Part shown: positions 46,524-55,648 of the stretch, piece by piece
How the letters are laid out: the number at the start of each line of letters is the position of its first letter
Numbering within the stretch: position 1 is the stretch's first letter
From: Hymenobacter swuensis DY53
GTDB taxonomy: Bacteria > Bacteroidota > Bacteroidia > Cytophagales > Hymenobacteraceae
DNA: 64,000 nucleotides
Direction of reading: 5' to 3'
Assembly: GCF_000576555.1 (NCBI RefSeq)
Contig: NZ_CP007145.1
Span: 2,480,001-2,544,000 of the forward strand
Notes under the pieces: model-generated
The model's input: the letters and a program-made list of their open reading frames with translations, nothing else
Databases searched by the model: none
Told to the model about the DNA's origin: nothing
Program-made: the position numbers and the translations under genes

Positions 46524-47360
46524 ATGGCTCAGCATCAGCGCGTGGCCCGCCTCAACGCCGACCTGGAACAAAAGGTGGCCGACCGCACCCACGCCCTGCT
46601 CACCACTTTAGAACAGCTGGAGAAGCGCCGCCGCGAGCTGGCCCTGACCCTGGCTGCCGAGCGGGAGTTGGGCGAGCTGAAGTCGCGCTTCGTGAGCATG
46701 GCCTCGCACGAGTTCCGTACCCCGCTCACGGCCGTGCTCACCTGCGCCGAGCTGATTGCCGACTATACCACAACCCGGCAGCAGCCTCAGCGCCTCAAGC
46801 ACGTGCAGCGCATTCAGACCTCAGTAAAGCAGCTGAACAATATTCTGGAAGAGTTTCTATCAGTGGGCCGCATCGAGGAAGGCAAGATTGAGAGCCAGCC
46901 TGCCGACTGCAACCTGACGGCCCTGCTCACCGCAACTACCTCTGACGTGCAGTCCCTACTCAAAGCCGGCCAGCACATTGCGTGGCAGGTACAGTGCCCG
47001 CATACCTTCCGGCTCGATGCGTCGCTGCTGCGCAAAATTCTGGTAAACCTGCTGTCCAATGCGCTTACATACTCGGCTGAGGGCACGGTGGTGACGGTGC
47101 AGGCCGACTGCCACCAGCACCGGCTCCGGCTGAGCGTGGCCGACCAGGGTGTGGGCATTTCGGCAGAAGACCAGGCGCATTTGTTTGAGCGGTTTTTCCT
47201 GGCCCGCAACGTAAGCACCGTGCCCGGTACCGGCCTGGGCCTCTACATCATTGCCCGGTACCTGGAGTTGATGGGCGGTACTATCGCCCTGCACAGCGAA
47301 CTGAACGTGGGCACTTCCGTCACCATCACCATTCCATATGAAAACCATTCTGCTGATTGA
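46524..47360 (+). CDS. Histidine kinase core (part of the broken PAS kinase)
   Basis: A 278-residue intact kinase module. The dimerisation domain has the phosphoacceptor SMASHEFRTPL; the ATPase domain has LVNLLSNALTYS (N box), DQGVGISAED (G1) and GTGLGLYI (G2). The ATG at 46524 overlaps the stop of the upstream fragment (TGATG), so it could still be translated by coupling. A leading coiled segment (EQKVADRTHALLTTLEQLEK) is seen. It overlaps the receiver-CRP gene by 23 bases, so the two work together. Confidence 0.85.
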   Translation: MAQHQRVARLNADLEQKVADRTHALLTTLEQLEKRRRELALTLAAERELGELKSRFVSMASHEFRTPLTAVLTCAELIADYTTTRQQPQRLKHVQRIQTSVKQLNNILEEFLSVGRIEEGKIESQPADCNLTALLTATTSDVQSLLKAGQHIAWQVQCPHTFRLDASLLRKILVNLLSNALTYSAEGTVVTVQADCHQHRLRLSVADQGVGISAEDQAHLFERFFLARNVSTVPGTGLGLYIIARYLELMGGTIALHSELNVGTSVTITIPYENHSAD

Positions 47361-48150
47361 GGACGACGCGCCCATCCGCGAGAATACCGCCGAGCTGCTG
47401 GAACTGGCCGGCTACGCCGTGCAGACGGCCGAAAACGGCCAGCTGGGCGTGGTGCAGGCCCTGACCACCAAGCCCGACCTGGTGCTGTGCGACATCATGA
47501 TGCCGGTGCTCGATGGCTACGGCGTGCTCCAGATTTTCAACCAGCACCCGCAGCTGGCTGGCGTACCGTTCATCTTCCTGACCGCCAAAACCGAGCGCAC
47601 CGACCTGCGTAAGGGCATGACGCTGGACGCCGATGACTACCTGACCAAGCCCTTCGACAAGGCCGAGCTGCTAAGCGCCATTACCGGCCGCCTGGCCCGC
47701 TTTCAGCACCTGCAGCCCGACTACGACCTACAGCCTGAGAGTAGCCTGGGCGCGTTTCTGGACGATGCCCGCGCCGGGGGGCAGCTCGAACAGCTCGCCG
47801 TAGACCGCAAAAGCCACCTTGTGCGCAAAAAGCAGGATATCTACCTGGAAGGCGACGAGGCCGCGCGGGTGTACTTCGTGCAGACCGGCCGGGTGAAAAC
47901 CAGCAAAGTCACCGACGGCGGCAAGGAGCTGATTACGGGGCTCTTCGGGCCGGGCGAGTTCTTCGGCTACCTATCCGTACTGGCCCACACGCCCCACACC
48001 GATTCGGCCGTGGCTGTGGATGATACGACGCTGGTGTATATTCCGAAGGACGATTTCGCACACTTGCTGCACCGCAACGCCGAGGTCAGCCAGCAGTTTA
48101 TCCGGCTGCTGGCGGACCGGGTGGAGGAGCGGGAAGAATGGCCTGATTGA
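47338..48150 (+). CDS. Receiver-CRP response regulator lacking its DNA-binding domain
   Basis: A 270-residue protein. The receiver domain has LLIEDDAPIR, the phosphoacceptor in LVLCDIMMPVLDG and the conserved lysine in YLTKPF. It is followed by a cyclic-nucleotide-binding-like sensor domain (IYLEGDEAARVYFVQ, LFGPGEFFGYLSV). Homologues continue with a CRP-type HTH of ~75 residues, but here the frame ends at REEWPD directly after the dimer helix. The expected end of the HTH survives out of frame at 48140-48211. The protein can thus no longer bind DNA as CRP relatives do. Confidence 0.9.
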   Translation: MKTILLIEDDAPIRENTAELLELAGYAVQTAENGQLGVVQALTTKPDLVLCDIMMPVLDGYGVLQIFNQHPQLAGVPFIFLTAKTERTDLRKGMTLDADDYLTKPFDKAELLSAITGRLARFQHLQPDYDLQPESSLGAFLDDARAGGQLEQLAVDRKSHLVRKKQDIYLEGDEAARVYFVQTGRVKTSKVTDGGKELITGLFGPGEFFGYLSVLAHTPHTDSAVAVDDTTLVYIPKDDFAHLLHRNAEVSQQFIRLLADRVEEREEWPD

Positions 48151-48211
48151 GCTGACGCCCGGCAACATCCGGGTGCTGGAACCCGAGAAGCTGCGCCACG
48201 CCCGCTGGTAG
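48140..48211 (+). pseudogene. Out-of-frame remnant of the CRP HTH wing
   Basis: Reads GLIELTPGNIRVLEPEKLRHARW then stop, shown here only as the motifs GLIELTPGNIRV and EPEKLRHARW. It matches the last strand and C-terminus of CRP/FNR regulators and lies two frames from the upstream gene, marking the scar of an internal deletion. Confidence 0.75.
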
Positions 48212-48244
48212 CCCGGCCGGCGGAAACAAACAACGGCCCCACTA

Positions 48245-48256
48245 GTCCACCCTGAC
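48245..48256 (+). promoter_or_regulatory. Candidate shared motif GTCACCCTG, site 2
   Basis: GTCCACCCTGAC, 106 bases before the P-ATPase start; similar to the words at 45681 and 53166. Confidence 0.25.
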
Positions 48257-48362
48257 AAAGCTCACCCACGCCGGTGATTTTCGTCGTGTGGCACCCGGGC
48301 AGCGGCGGCTAGCTTTGGCCTGACGGCCTGACGCCGCTTGTTTTCGCCCTAAGCCCCGCCTG

Positions 48363-51065
48363 ATGGACTACCACATTGTGCCCGTTGAAGAAGCTGCCCG
48401 GTTGCTCGGCACCACGCCGGCCGGCCTGGCCACGCCCACGGCCCGGCAGCGGCTCATCGAGCACGGCCCCAACCAACTGGCCGACGCCCACCGGAAAACC
48501 ATCGGGCAGCTGGTGCTGCACCAACTGCTCGACGTGATGATTCTGGTGCTGCTGGCCGCCGCCGGGGTATCGGGGCTGATGGGCGAGTGGAAATCCGTCT
48601 ATGTCATCCTGGCCATTGTGGTGGTCAACGCCGTCATCGGTTTCCTGCAGGAATACCGGGCCGAAAAGGCCATGGAAGCCCTCCAGAAGATGGCGGCCAG
48701 CCAGGCCCAGGTGCTGCGCGACGGCCAAGCGGCGAAAGTAGCCGCCGCCGATCTGGTGCCCGGCGACATGGTGCTACTCGAAGCCGGCAACATCATTCCG
48801 GCCGACCTCCGGTTTATCGAAACCCACGCCCTGAAGGTGGATGAGTCGTCGTTGACCGGCGAATCGACGAACGTGGAGAAGGACCCGGCCCCGCTGCCCG
48901 CCGGCGACTACCCGCTGGGCGACAGGCTGAACCTGGGTTTCAAAGGCACCTTCGTGACCAACGGGCGGGCCACGGCCTACGTGGTGGGCACCGGCATGCA
49001 CACCGAACTGGGCCGGATTGCTACCCTCATTCAAACTGCCGAAACCAGTACGCCTTTGCAAAAGCGACTGGCCACTTTGGGCAAGCGGCTGGCGGTGGCA
49101 GCGCTGGTGGTAGGCGCCCTGTTTTTTGCGGTGGGCTGGCTACGGGGCGAGCCGCTGCGCGAGCTGCTGCTGGTATCCATTTCGCTGGCCATTGCTGCGC
49201 TGCCCGAGGCTTTGCCTGCGCTGGTAACCATCTCGCTGGCGCTGGGGGCCAAGCGGCTCGTGGACAGCCACGCCCTCATCCGCAAGCTGCCGGCCGTGGA
49301 AACGCTGGGCTCGGTCACCTACATCTGCACGGATAAAACCGGCACGCTCACCCTCAACAAGATGACAGTGGAGGAAGTGTTTGAGGTTCCGGATTTCCGC
49401 TTGCCCGTGCTTGAAGACGGCCACGGGCTGCTCACGGCCATGGCCCTGAACACCGATGCCACCCAGGATGACCAGGGCCAGTGGCTGGGCGACTCCACCG
49501 AGGTGGCGCTGGCCCGCTACGCCGCCGAACAGGAGCACAGCCGCGCGGCCCTCGAAGCCCGGTTTCCGCGCCTTGCCGAGCTGCCCTTCGACTCGGAGCG
49601 CAAGTGCATGAGCACCCTGCACCAAACCCCGCAGGGCGTCCTGGTCGTCACGAAAGGGGCCGTGGGCTCTTTGTTTGCGCAGCTCGATACCAGCCAGCAG
49701 GCCGGTATTCCCGACCTGAAGCGCCGCGTGGACGCGCTGGCCGGCCAGGGCCACCGGGTGCTGGGCTACGCCGCCCGGCTGCTGCCCGAATTGCCCGCTG
49801 AAATCACGTCGGCCACCATCGAAACCGGTCTGGTCTTCGTGGGCTTCGCGGGTTTGCTCGACCCGCCCCGTCCCGAGGCCCGGCAAGCCGTGGCCGAGTG
49901 CAAAGCGGCGGGCATTACGGCCGTCATGATTACCGGCGACCACCAGCTCACGGCCCGCGCCGTGGCCGAAAGCTTGGGCATCATTACCTCAGGTGAGGAC
50001 CTGGTGCTGACCGGCAAGGAGCTGACCCAGCTCGACGAGCCTGCGTTTGCCGAGTTGGTGGAACAGGTGCGGGTGTACGCCCGCGTAGATCCGGCTCAGA
50101 AGCTGCGCATCGTTAGCGCCCTGCAAAGCCGGCACCAGTTCGTGGCCATGACCGGCGACGGGGTAAACGACGCCCCGGCGCTCAAAAACGCGGATATCGG
50201 CATTGCCATGGGTATCAATGGCACCGAGGTGTCTAAGGAGGCGGCCCACATGATTCTGCTCGACGACGATTTCGCCACCATCGTGGAGGCCGTGCGGCAC
50301 GGCCGCCGCATCTACGGCAACATCCTCAAGTTTATCCGCTATATCATGGCTGGCAGCGCGGGCGAAATCTGCACCCTGTTTTTCGCGCCCTTGTTCGGGC
50401 TGCCCATTCCGCTGCTGGCCATTCACATCCTCTGGATCAACCTGATAACCGACGGTCTGCCCGGGCTGGCGCTGGCCTACGAGCCCTCGGAGCCCAACAG
50501 CATGAAACGGCCGCCCATTGATCCGAAACAGACCATTTTTGCCGATGGGCTGGGCTGGTTTATCGTGTGGGTTGGGCTGTTGGTGGGCGGGGTTACCATT
50601 GGCATGCAGGCCTGGGCCATTCACGGGGCCGGTACGCATTGGCAGACCATGACCTTCAGTGTGTTGTGCTTCTCGCAGCTGGGGCTGGCCTTCACCGTCC
50701 GCTCCCGCCACGAGTCGGCGTTTCGCATCGGGCTGTTTGCCAACAAGCCCATGCTGGGCGCGCTTACCCTCACCTTCGGACTGCAGCTGCTGATTATTTA
50801 CGTACCGTTCTTCAACGACCTGTTCCGAACCGAGCCGCTGACCTGGCCGGAGCTGGGCCTCACGCTGGCCGTGTCGAGCGTGGTGTTCTGGGCCGTGGAA
50901 GCCCACAAGCTGGTCAGCCGCCTGCGGGAGCCCGCGTCAGTTTCATCAGCTCCAGTACCACCAGCGCCGACGCCCGCAACCCCGCCGGCGCGGGCTGGCG
51001 AGCCAGCCCAGCAACCAACCAACCGGCCCACGAAGCCCATTTCAGAGCCGCTTTTGCAGCCTTAG
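48363..51065 (+). CDS. Cation-translocating P-type ATPase (Ca2+/PMA1 type)
   Basis: A 900-residue P-type ATPase with about ten membrane helices. Key motifs are TGES (actuator), PEALPALVTISLALG (M4 metal site), the phosphorylated Asp324 in CTDKTGTLTLNK, MTGDGVNDAPAL (hinge) and WINLITDGLPGLAL (M6 site). These place it in the SERCA/PMR1/PMA1-like P2 group. A Pro-rich tail (~35 residues) follows the last helix. It sits between the two-component genes and universal stress proteins, suggesting a stress or low-energy response. Confidence 0.95.
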   Translation: MDYHIVPVEEAARLLGTTPAGLATPTARQRLIEHGPNQLADAHRKTIGQLVLHQLLDVMILVLLAAAGVSGLMGEWKSVYVILAIVVVNAVIGFLQEYRAEKAMEALQKMAASQAQVLRDGQAAKVAAADLVPGDMVLLEAGNIIPADLRFIETHALKVDESSLTGESTNVEKDPAPLPAGDYPLGDRLNLGFKGTFVTNGRATAYVVGTGMHTELGRIATLIQTAETSTPLQKRLATLGKRLAVAALVVGALFFAVGWLRGEPLRELLLVSISLAIAALPEALPALVTISLALGAKRLVDSHALIRKLPAVETLGSVTYICTDKTGTLTLNKMTVEEVFEVPDFRLPVLEDGHGLLTAMALNTDATQDDQGQWLGDSTEVALARYAAEQEHSRAALEARFPRLAELPFDSERKCMSTLHQTPQGVLVVTKGAVGSLFAQLDTSQQAGIPDLKRRVDALAGQGHRVLGYAARLLPELPAEITSATIETGLVFVGFAGLLDPPRPEARQAVAECKAAGITAVMITGDHQLTARAVAESLGIITSGEDLVLTGKELTQLDEPAFAELVEQVRVYARVDPAQKLRIVSALQSRHQFVAMTGDGVNDAPALKNADIGIAMGINGTEVSKEAAHMILLDDDFATIVEAVRHGRRIYGNILKFIRYIMAGSAGEICTLFFAPLFGLPIPLLAIHILWINLITDGLPGLALAYEPSEPNSMKRPPIDPKQTIFADGLGWFIVWVGLLVGGVTIGMQAWAIHGAGTHWQTMTFSVLCFSQLGLAFTVRSRHESAFRIGLFANKPMLGALTLTFGLQLLIIYVPFFNDLFRTEPLTWPELGLTLAVSSVVFWAVEAHKLVSRLREPASVSSAPVPPAPTPATPPARAGEPAQQPTNRPTKPISEPLLQP

Positions 51066-51247
51066 GAGCACCGCATTCGGGCTTGCGCCACCCCCTCGTT
51101 TCCGCCCTCGTGCTGACGTCCGCTTATGGAAGTAGAACGGCCTGACCAACCTGAAGCATTCGTTTCCGGCTGCTGTTTGCCCCGTCAAACCTATCACCGC
51201 TCCTGCCTGAGCAGCTACCATCTGCCATCGTGCCTATTCACTCTGCC

Positions 51248-52096
51248 ATGGAACCCAACATCGTTGTTCTGACCGATTTTTCGCCCGCGGCGGCGCAGGC
51301 CCGCACCTATGCCGCCGCCCTGGCCGCGCCGCTGGGGGCCGTCGTGCATCTGGTCCATATCTACTCGCCGGTGCCGCTGAACGTGGAGTACGACATGGTG
51401 ACGCCCCTACCGATGGAGGCGCGCTACATGCAGCAAATCAGCCATTCGCTGGAGGAACTGGCGGCAGCCCTGCCCGTGCCGGCCACCGCCGAGCTGCTGG
51501 AAGCGGACTGGTACGGGGCCGTACAGCAGACGCTGCGCAACTACCAGCCTCTGCTGCTGGTGGCGGGCCTCTCAAAAACCAACGGCTGGCTGGACGAATG
51601 GCTCAGCAACCGCGCCCTGCCGCTGGCGCATCAGCCGGGCTACCCCTTGCTGCTCGTGCCCCAGGAGCTGTCGGCGGTGCCGGTGTGCCCGCCCCGGCGT
51701 CTGGTGCTGGCCGTGCAGGACGAGGGGTTTAGCCTCACGGCGGAAGCCCGGGCGTTGGCCCCACTGCTCGACGCGCTGCACATCGAAGTCGTCGTGGTGA
51801 CGGTGCTACCTTACGAGCAGCGGGCGGCCGGGGAGCAGGGCTTCCACTCGGCGCAGCACTGCCGGCTGGCCGCTTCTGTAAGCCGTCACGACCAGCACAA
51901 AGTGGTGCATGAGCTACCCGCGCGCGGAATCATGCAGGCCGTGGATGAACTGGCGGCCGATGGGCTGGTGCTGCTGGACCTGGGCCACGGGTGGGCACAT
52001 ACGCTCTTTGAGGGCAGCGTTATCAGTCAGGTGGTCCGCCAGACGCGGGTGCCGGTACTGCTGCTGCCGGCCCGCCCTACGCCCCCGCACGAATAG
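51248..52096 (+). CDS. Universal stress protein, two UspA domains
   Basis: A 282-residue protein from the ATG at 51248 (a GTG six codons upstream is the alternative). Two UspA folds are present: VVLTDFSPAAAQARTYAAAL in the first and a second half ending with SVISQVVRQTRVPVLLLP, the usual C-terminal Usp strand. No ATP-binding G-2x-G-9x-G motif is obvious. It probably supports survival under stress. Confidence 0.9.
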   Translation: MEPNIVVLTDFSPAAAQARTYAAALAAPLGAVVHLVHIYSPVPLNVEYDMVTPLPMEARYMQQISHSLEELAAALPVPATAELLEADWYGAVQQTLRNYQPLLLVAGLSKTNGWLDEWLSNRALPLAHQPGYPLLLVPQELSAVPVCPPRRLVLAVQDEGFSLTAEARALAPLLDALHIEVVVVTVLPYEQRAAGEQGFHSAQHCRLAASVSRHDQHKVVHELPARGIMQAVDELAADGLVLLDLGHGWAHTLFEGSVISQVVRQTRVPVLLLPARPTPPHE

Positions 52097-52177
52097 TGCG
52101 CGGCGGCCCCATTTCCGGCCCCGCGTTCAGTTGGCTGCCAGCATCGTCACTATCTACCACCTTACTCTGCCTTTCCC

Positions 52178-53087
52178 ATGTCACTTACGCTTCTTGTTCT
52201 AGCCGGCTTTTATCCGCCCGCCCGCAACGCCATGCAATACGCTGGCCCAGGCTCTGGATGGCCGCTTGGTGCTGCTGCACGTCAAACGCGCCTCGCTATT
52301 CGACCCCAACGACCTGGTGGGCGAGGGCTACCACCAGCAGGAGCTGGCACGCCAGACCGATACGGCCGCCATTCTCTACCAGCAGGCCGAAGAGCTGCAC
52401 ACGGAGGCCACCGTGGAAGTCGCCACCGACCTGCTGCCAGAAGTAGCCCAAGACCTGGCCCGCCGCTACCAACCGGCGTTGTTCGTGCTCAGCCAGCCCG
52501 ATGAAACCCAGCCCGCCACCGCCAACTTGGTGAGCTCGTGCGCCGAAATCCTGCGGGCCGGCAACTACCCGCTGCTGGTGGTGCCTCCCGCTGCCGCCAC
52601 CCACCATGCCCCGCGCCGCCTGCTGATTGCCGCCGACCGGGAGCCATTTGCGCTGGCCCCCGAAGCCCAAGCCCTGCGCACGCTGCTGGCTCTGCCCAAC
52701 GCGGAATTATTTGTGGCGCACGTATCGAGCGGCGTAGAAGACGATGAAGGCTGCGCCTTGGCCTTGCGGGCCGTGCAGGCCAGTGGCCTCGTGGACGGAC
52801 TGCCCACACCCGAGCTGCGCGGCTTCGAGCACAACGACTACGCCGCCGGCGTGCTGGCAGCGGTGCAGGATATCCAGGCCGACCTGGTTGTGGTACTGGC
52901 CCGCCAGCGCAGCTACGTAGGCGGGCTGTTCCACCGCAGCATCACGGCCCGGCTACTGGAGCGCTGCCCCGTGCCGGTGCTGGTGCTGCCAGTGGCCGCT
53001 GAGGTGAGTACCGGGCCAAGCAGCGTCCTTACCTCGGCGGCCCTGAATGCGCAGGCACTACTCAACGGCCTGTCGCCGGCCAATTGA
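52178..53087 (+). pseudogene. Universal stress protein with a frameshift near its start
   Basis: The ATG at 52178 encodes MSLTLLVLAGFYPPARNAMQ, which is the normal Usp N-terminus. The frame then changes near 52241 (CAATACGCTGGCCCAG); the protein continues two frames over as LAQALDGRLVLLHVKRASL and runs intact to 53087 with two Usp domains (SVLARQRS-type ends: VVVLARQRSYVGGLFHRS, CPVPVLVLP). The body could still be translated from a TTG at 52266. It is a paralogue of the gene just upstream. Confidence 0.85.
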
Positions 53088-53398
53088 ACACCTGACAGTG
53101 CTGGAAACCAGCGTTTCCGGCAGTAGAAACTACCAAAACAGCATCGGAGAAATTCCTGGTAATCCGGGTCACCCTGACCCACCAGCAGGCCACTTGCAGC
53201 CACCTGAACAGCCCCCGTTTCTGGCTTCCTGTACGTGGTCCTGACCTGCAATTTCGTCCCTGTGGACTATCGGCCCGACGCTCTTTTATTGAGTTGCAAC
53301 CCGCTGGCCTACGTTGCCCCTGCGAGACTCCCTCAGGTCAGGCAATCAAGTAGCGTATTCGTGTGGGAGCCTGTCGTTCCATTTTTTTGGTCCTTGTC
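53088..53398. other. Intergenic region upstream of the BLUF gene
   Basis: No gene seen. It contains the 15-bp palindrome GGGTCACCCTGACCC at 53166-53180 and otherwise no strong structure. Confidence 0.5.
53166..53180. promoter_or_regulatory. Palindrome GGGTCACCCTGACCC (candidate shared motif, site 3)
   Basis: GGGTCA and TGACCC are perfect inverted arms around CCC. The word GTCACCCTG also occurs at 45681 and, with one extra base, at 48245, all upstream of genes of the same locus. Confidence 0.4.
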
Positions 53399-53833
53399 AT
53401 GAGCCTATACCACCTCGTTTACCAGAGCCAGGCCTTGGTGCCGTTCACCGTCCCGGAGCTGACAGAGCTGCTGAAGCAGGCCCGCGCCCACAACCAGCAG
53501 CTACACGTCACCGGGCTGCTGCTACACTCTTCCGACGGCCGCTTCTTGCAGGTACTCGAAGGCGAGGAGGCTGACGTCCGGCAGCTTTACTACCAGCGCA
53601 TCCAGCCCGATCCGCGCCATTACCACTGTCTGGTCCTCGGAGAAGGCCGCTGTACGAGGCGCAGCTTTGCTAAGTGGGATATGGGCTTTTATGTCGCGCA
53701 GGCCGATGATATAACTACCCTGCTGCAAAGCAGTGCCGTGCTTCCTCCGGACAATACCGGCCGCCAGCCTACCATCTCCCCCGAGCTGATAACGCTGCTC
53801 CTGGATTTTGTGGGTAGTAAAGCACTGCAATAA
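53399..53833 (+). CDS. BLUF-domain blue-light photoreceptor
   Basis: A 144-residue BLUF protein from the ATG at 53399. The flavin-site residues are Tyr8 (LVYQS), Asn32 (AHNQQL), Gln51 (FLQVLEG) and Trp93/Met95 (WDMGF), all as in functional BLUF domains. It binds FAD and senses blue light. There is no fused output domain; short BLUF proteins signal by protein contact. It ends the stress/light locus. Confidence 0.94.
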   Translation: MSLYHLVYQSQALVPFTVPELTELLKQARAHNQQLHVTGLLLHSSDGRFLQVLEGEEADVRQLYYQRIQPDPRHYHCLVLGEGRCTRRSFAKWDMGFYVAQADDITTLLQSSAVLPPDNTGRQPTISPELITLLLDFVGSKALQ

Positions 53834-54131
53834 CTGACTGGCCACGACCTGCCTGGCTCCACTACCGGCCCGGCTTCCAATGGTGGCCCGCTCACTTTCC
53901 CGTTCCAGCGGCAGCCACAGCGCGTTAGCAGGCCAAAGCTGTTGCTGACTGCATCTGGACTGATAAAGCCTGGCCTTGGCTGTAGTCCAAAAACGAATCT
54001 GAACCCGTATTCCTCCCTGAAAACTGTGCGTCTGCCCCTTGAAAGAGCCGCCGGGCCCGCTCCTCCCCGTTTTCTGAGAGGCCCCTGGTAAGCCCCGAGC
54101 CTTCTCACGCCTTTTAGCAGCAGTAAAACGC
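53834..54131. other. Intergenic region, nothing recognised
   Basis: No gene or strong structure was found between the BLUF stop and the terminator at 54132. Confidence 0.5.
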
Positions 54132-54174
54132 CAACAAGAAAAGCCTCTCCATCGTGAAGAGGCTTTTCTTGTTG
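54132..54174. terminator. Rho-independent terminator
   Basis: CAACAAGAAAAGCCTCT pairs perfectly with its complement at 54158-54174 around a nine-base loop; A/T tracts at both ends. It ends the minus-strand gene at 54196. Confidence 0.88.
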
Positions 54175-54195
54175 TATGAAATTGACTGCCAGAAC

Positions 54196-54411
54196 CTAGC
54201 GACGGATAAAGCCTTTGGCTTCCCAGGCCGCCACGTTCTGCGTGCGCACGAAGCGCGTTTCCATGTGTCCCCAGGCATCGTGTCGGTACATGACCGTTTT
54301 GCCGGCTTCCCGCTGCTGCATAGCCTGGAGTTGCTCGGCATGGGATAGTGCAGGCCCGGCCTCTTCGCTGGCTTTGCGGGGGCGTTTCGTTGATTTACTT
54401 GCGGTTGACAT
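54196..54411 (-). CDS. Small basic hypothetical protein
   Basis: A 71-residue protein from the ATG at 54411. The first ~15 residues are basic (STASKSTKRPRKASEE), the rest is helical with AWGHMETRFVRTQNVAAWEAKGF. Unknown function. A terminator lies 22 bases downstream. Confidence 0.6.
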   Translation of the reverse strand: MSTASKSTKRPRKASEEAGPALSHAEQLQAMQQREAGKTVMYRHDAWGHMETRFVRTQNVAAWEAKGFIRR

Positions 54412-54486
54412 ATCCCGGGTAACGAGCCGCTGCGCCAAAAGGGTTCAACGGAGCGTCAGTCATGCCTGAGGCGGTTGCCGCTCGCC

Positions 54487-55116
54487 CTATTGCACCGTGG
54501 GTTTCGGCGCATTCATCTGCTCATGCAGTCCACTCATCATGTCGAGGTACTGCTGCAGCGGCTCCATGCCAATGGCGGCGCGGCGCTTGTCTACATTCTT
54601 TGGGTCGCGCAACGACCTGGGAACCGCTTTCCCCAAGCCCGGCCCTTTGTACTCCACCTGGGTGCCGTATTCCTCCGGCTTGCCCGCGTTGATGGCGACG
54701 CGGTCCGTCAGGTACGCGTAGTTGACGGGGCTGGCATTCTTGCGTTTTACTTCGGACAACATTAGCTCCAACACCTGGCGTTGGAAGGCCGGGTACGCAT
54801 CGGCATGCTGTACGAGCAGCCAGAAATTGTTCGCGCTTTTCTCCCCTACCTGCTGGAACCCTGGGTATCCTACCTGGCGCACAATCTTTTCCAGCAGGGG
54901 TTGGTGGCGGGCGAAATTCTCTTTCTCGACTTGCACCAAGTCCCGATCAGCACTATCGGGCAACTGCTTGAACAGCTGCTGCATGGGCCACTGATCAACG
55001 TAGGCCAAGCTATCCAGGGTCTTGCTCAGCTTTGGATATAGCACCGGCTTGGTTTGCGCGGTAGCAAGGCAGGTGCTCAGGCACCAGAAAGCATAGGTAG
55101 CAGCAACTAGTTTCAT
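54487..55116 (-). CDS. Exported DUF6624-like protein
   Basis: A 209-residue protein from the ATG at 55116 with signal peptide (CLSTCLATAQ). The motifs GYPGFQQVGEKSANNFWLL, VQHADAYPAFQ, YAYLTDRVAIN and YGTQVEYKG fit the DUF6624 family of unknown function. Confidence 0.85.
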   Translation of the reverse strand: MKLVAATYAFWCLSTCLATAQTKPVLYPKLSKTLDSLAYVDQWPMQQLFKQLPDSADRDLVQVEKENFARHQPLLEKIVRQVGYPGFQQVGEKSANNFWLLVQHADAYPAFQRQVLELMLSEVKRKNASPVNYAYLTDRVAINAGKPEEYGTQVEYKGPGLGKAVPRSLRDPKNVDKRRAAIGMEPLQQYLDMMSGLHEQMNAPKPTVQ

Positions 55117-55318
55117 CGTTACCAAGCTAGTAAAATAACGACTGGGTCCCGTAGGGGTAGCCCGTCAGCCATCTGGGCCCTTGGCTGTTCCACCAGCTGA
55201 GGGCCGCCTTTTTAGGGCCAGCCATCAGCATGTCACAATTGCGGGAGGATTTGCCTTGAACCCGGGTCGGAAGAAGAAGTACTTGGGGTATCCTTTCACC
55301 CTCCACTTTTTCCACTCC

Positions 55319-55606
55319 ATGTACAACTCCTTTCGCTTACTACCCGTCGCGGCCCTGCTGAGCCTGGGTGCAGTTACCGCTACCCCCGTTGCTACCCCGC
55401 CGGCCCAGGCGCAGCAGTGCCCCACGTACGAAGACGGCCTGGTGGACGGGCAGGACCACAAGGCCAACTTGGCCGCCACCTACGGAGCAGGGACTCCCGA
55501 CTACGAGCAGGCGCTCAACACGGCCATTGCCAATGCCCGCTACAACGCCCGCAACGCGGAGTGTCCCACGTACTGGCGCGGCTACGTGCAGGGCCTCTCC
55601 AATTAA
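55319..55606 (+). CDS. Small secreted protein, GxxxG family member 1
   Basis: A 95-residue protein from the ATG at 55319. A signal peptide ends near PAQAQ. The mature ~65 residues have YEDGLVDGQ near the N-terminus, a GTPDYEQALNTAI helix and the C-terminal YWRGYVQGLSN. The same two-motif layout occurs in the genes at 56056, 56430 and 57190, so it belongs to a local family. Two cysteines flank the middle (QCPTY, ECPTY). Function unknown. Confidence 0.75.
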   Translation: MYNSFRLLPVAALLSLGAVTATPVATPPAQAQQCPTYEDGLVDGQDHKANLAATYGAGTPDYEQALNTAIANARYNARNAECPTYWRGYVQGLSN

Positions 55607-55648
55607 GGCGCCTGCTCGAACTACTTGCTCCACCCCTTCCACCAATTC

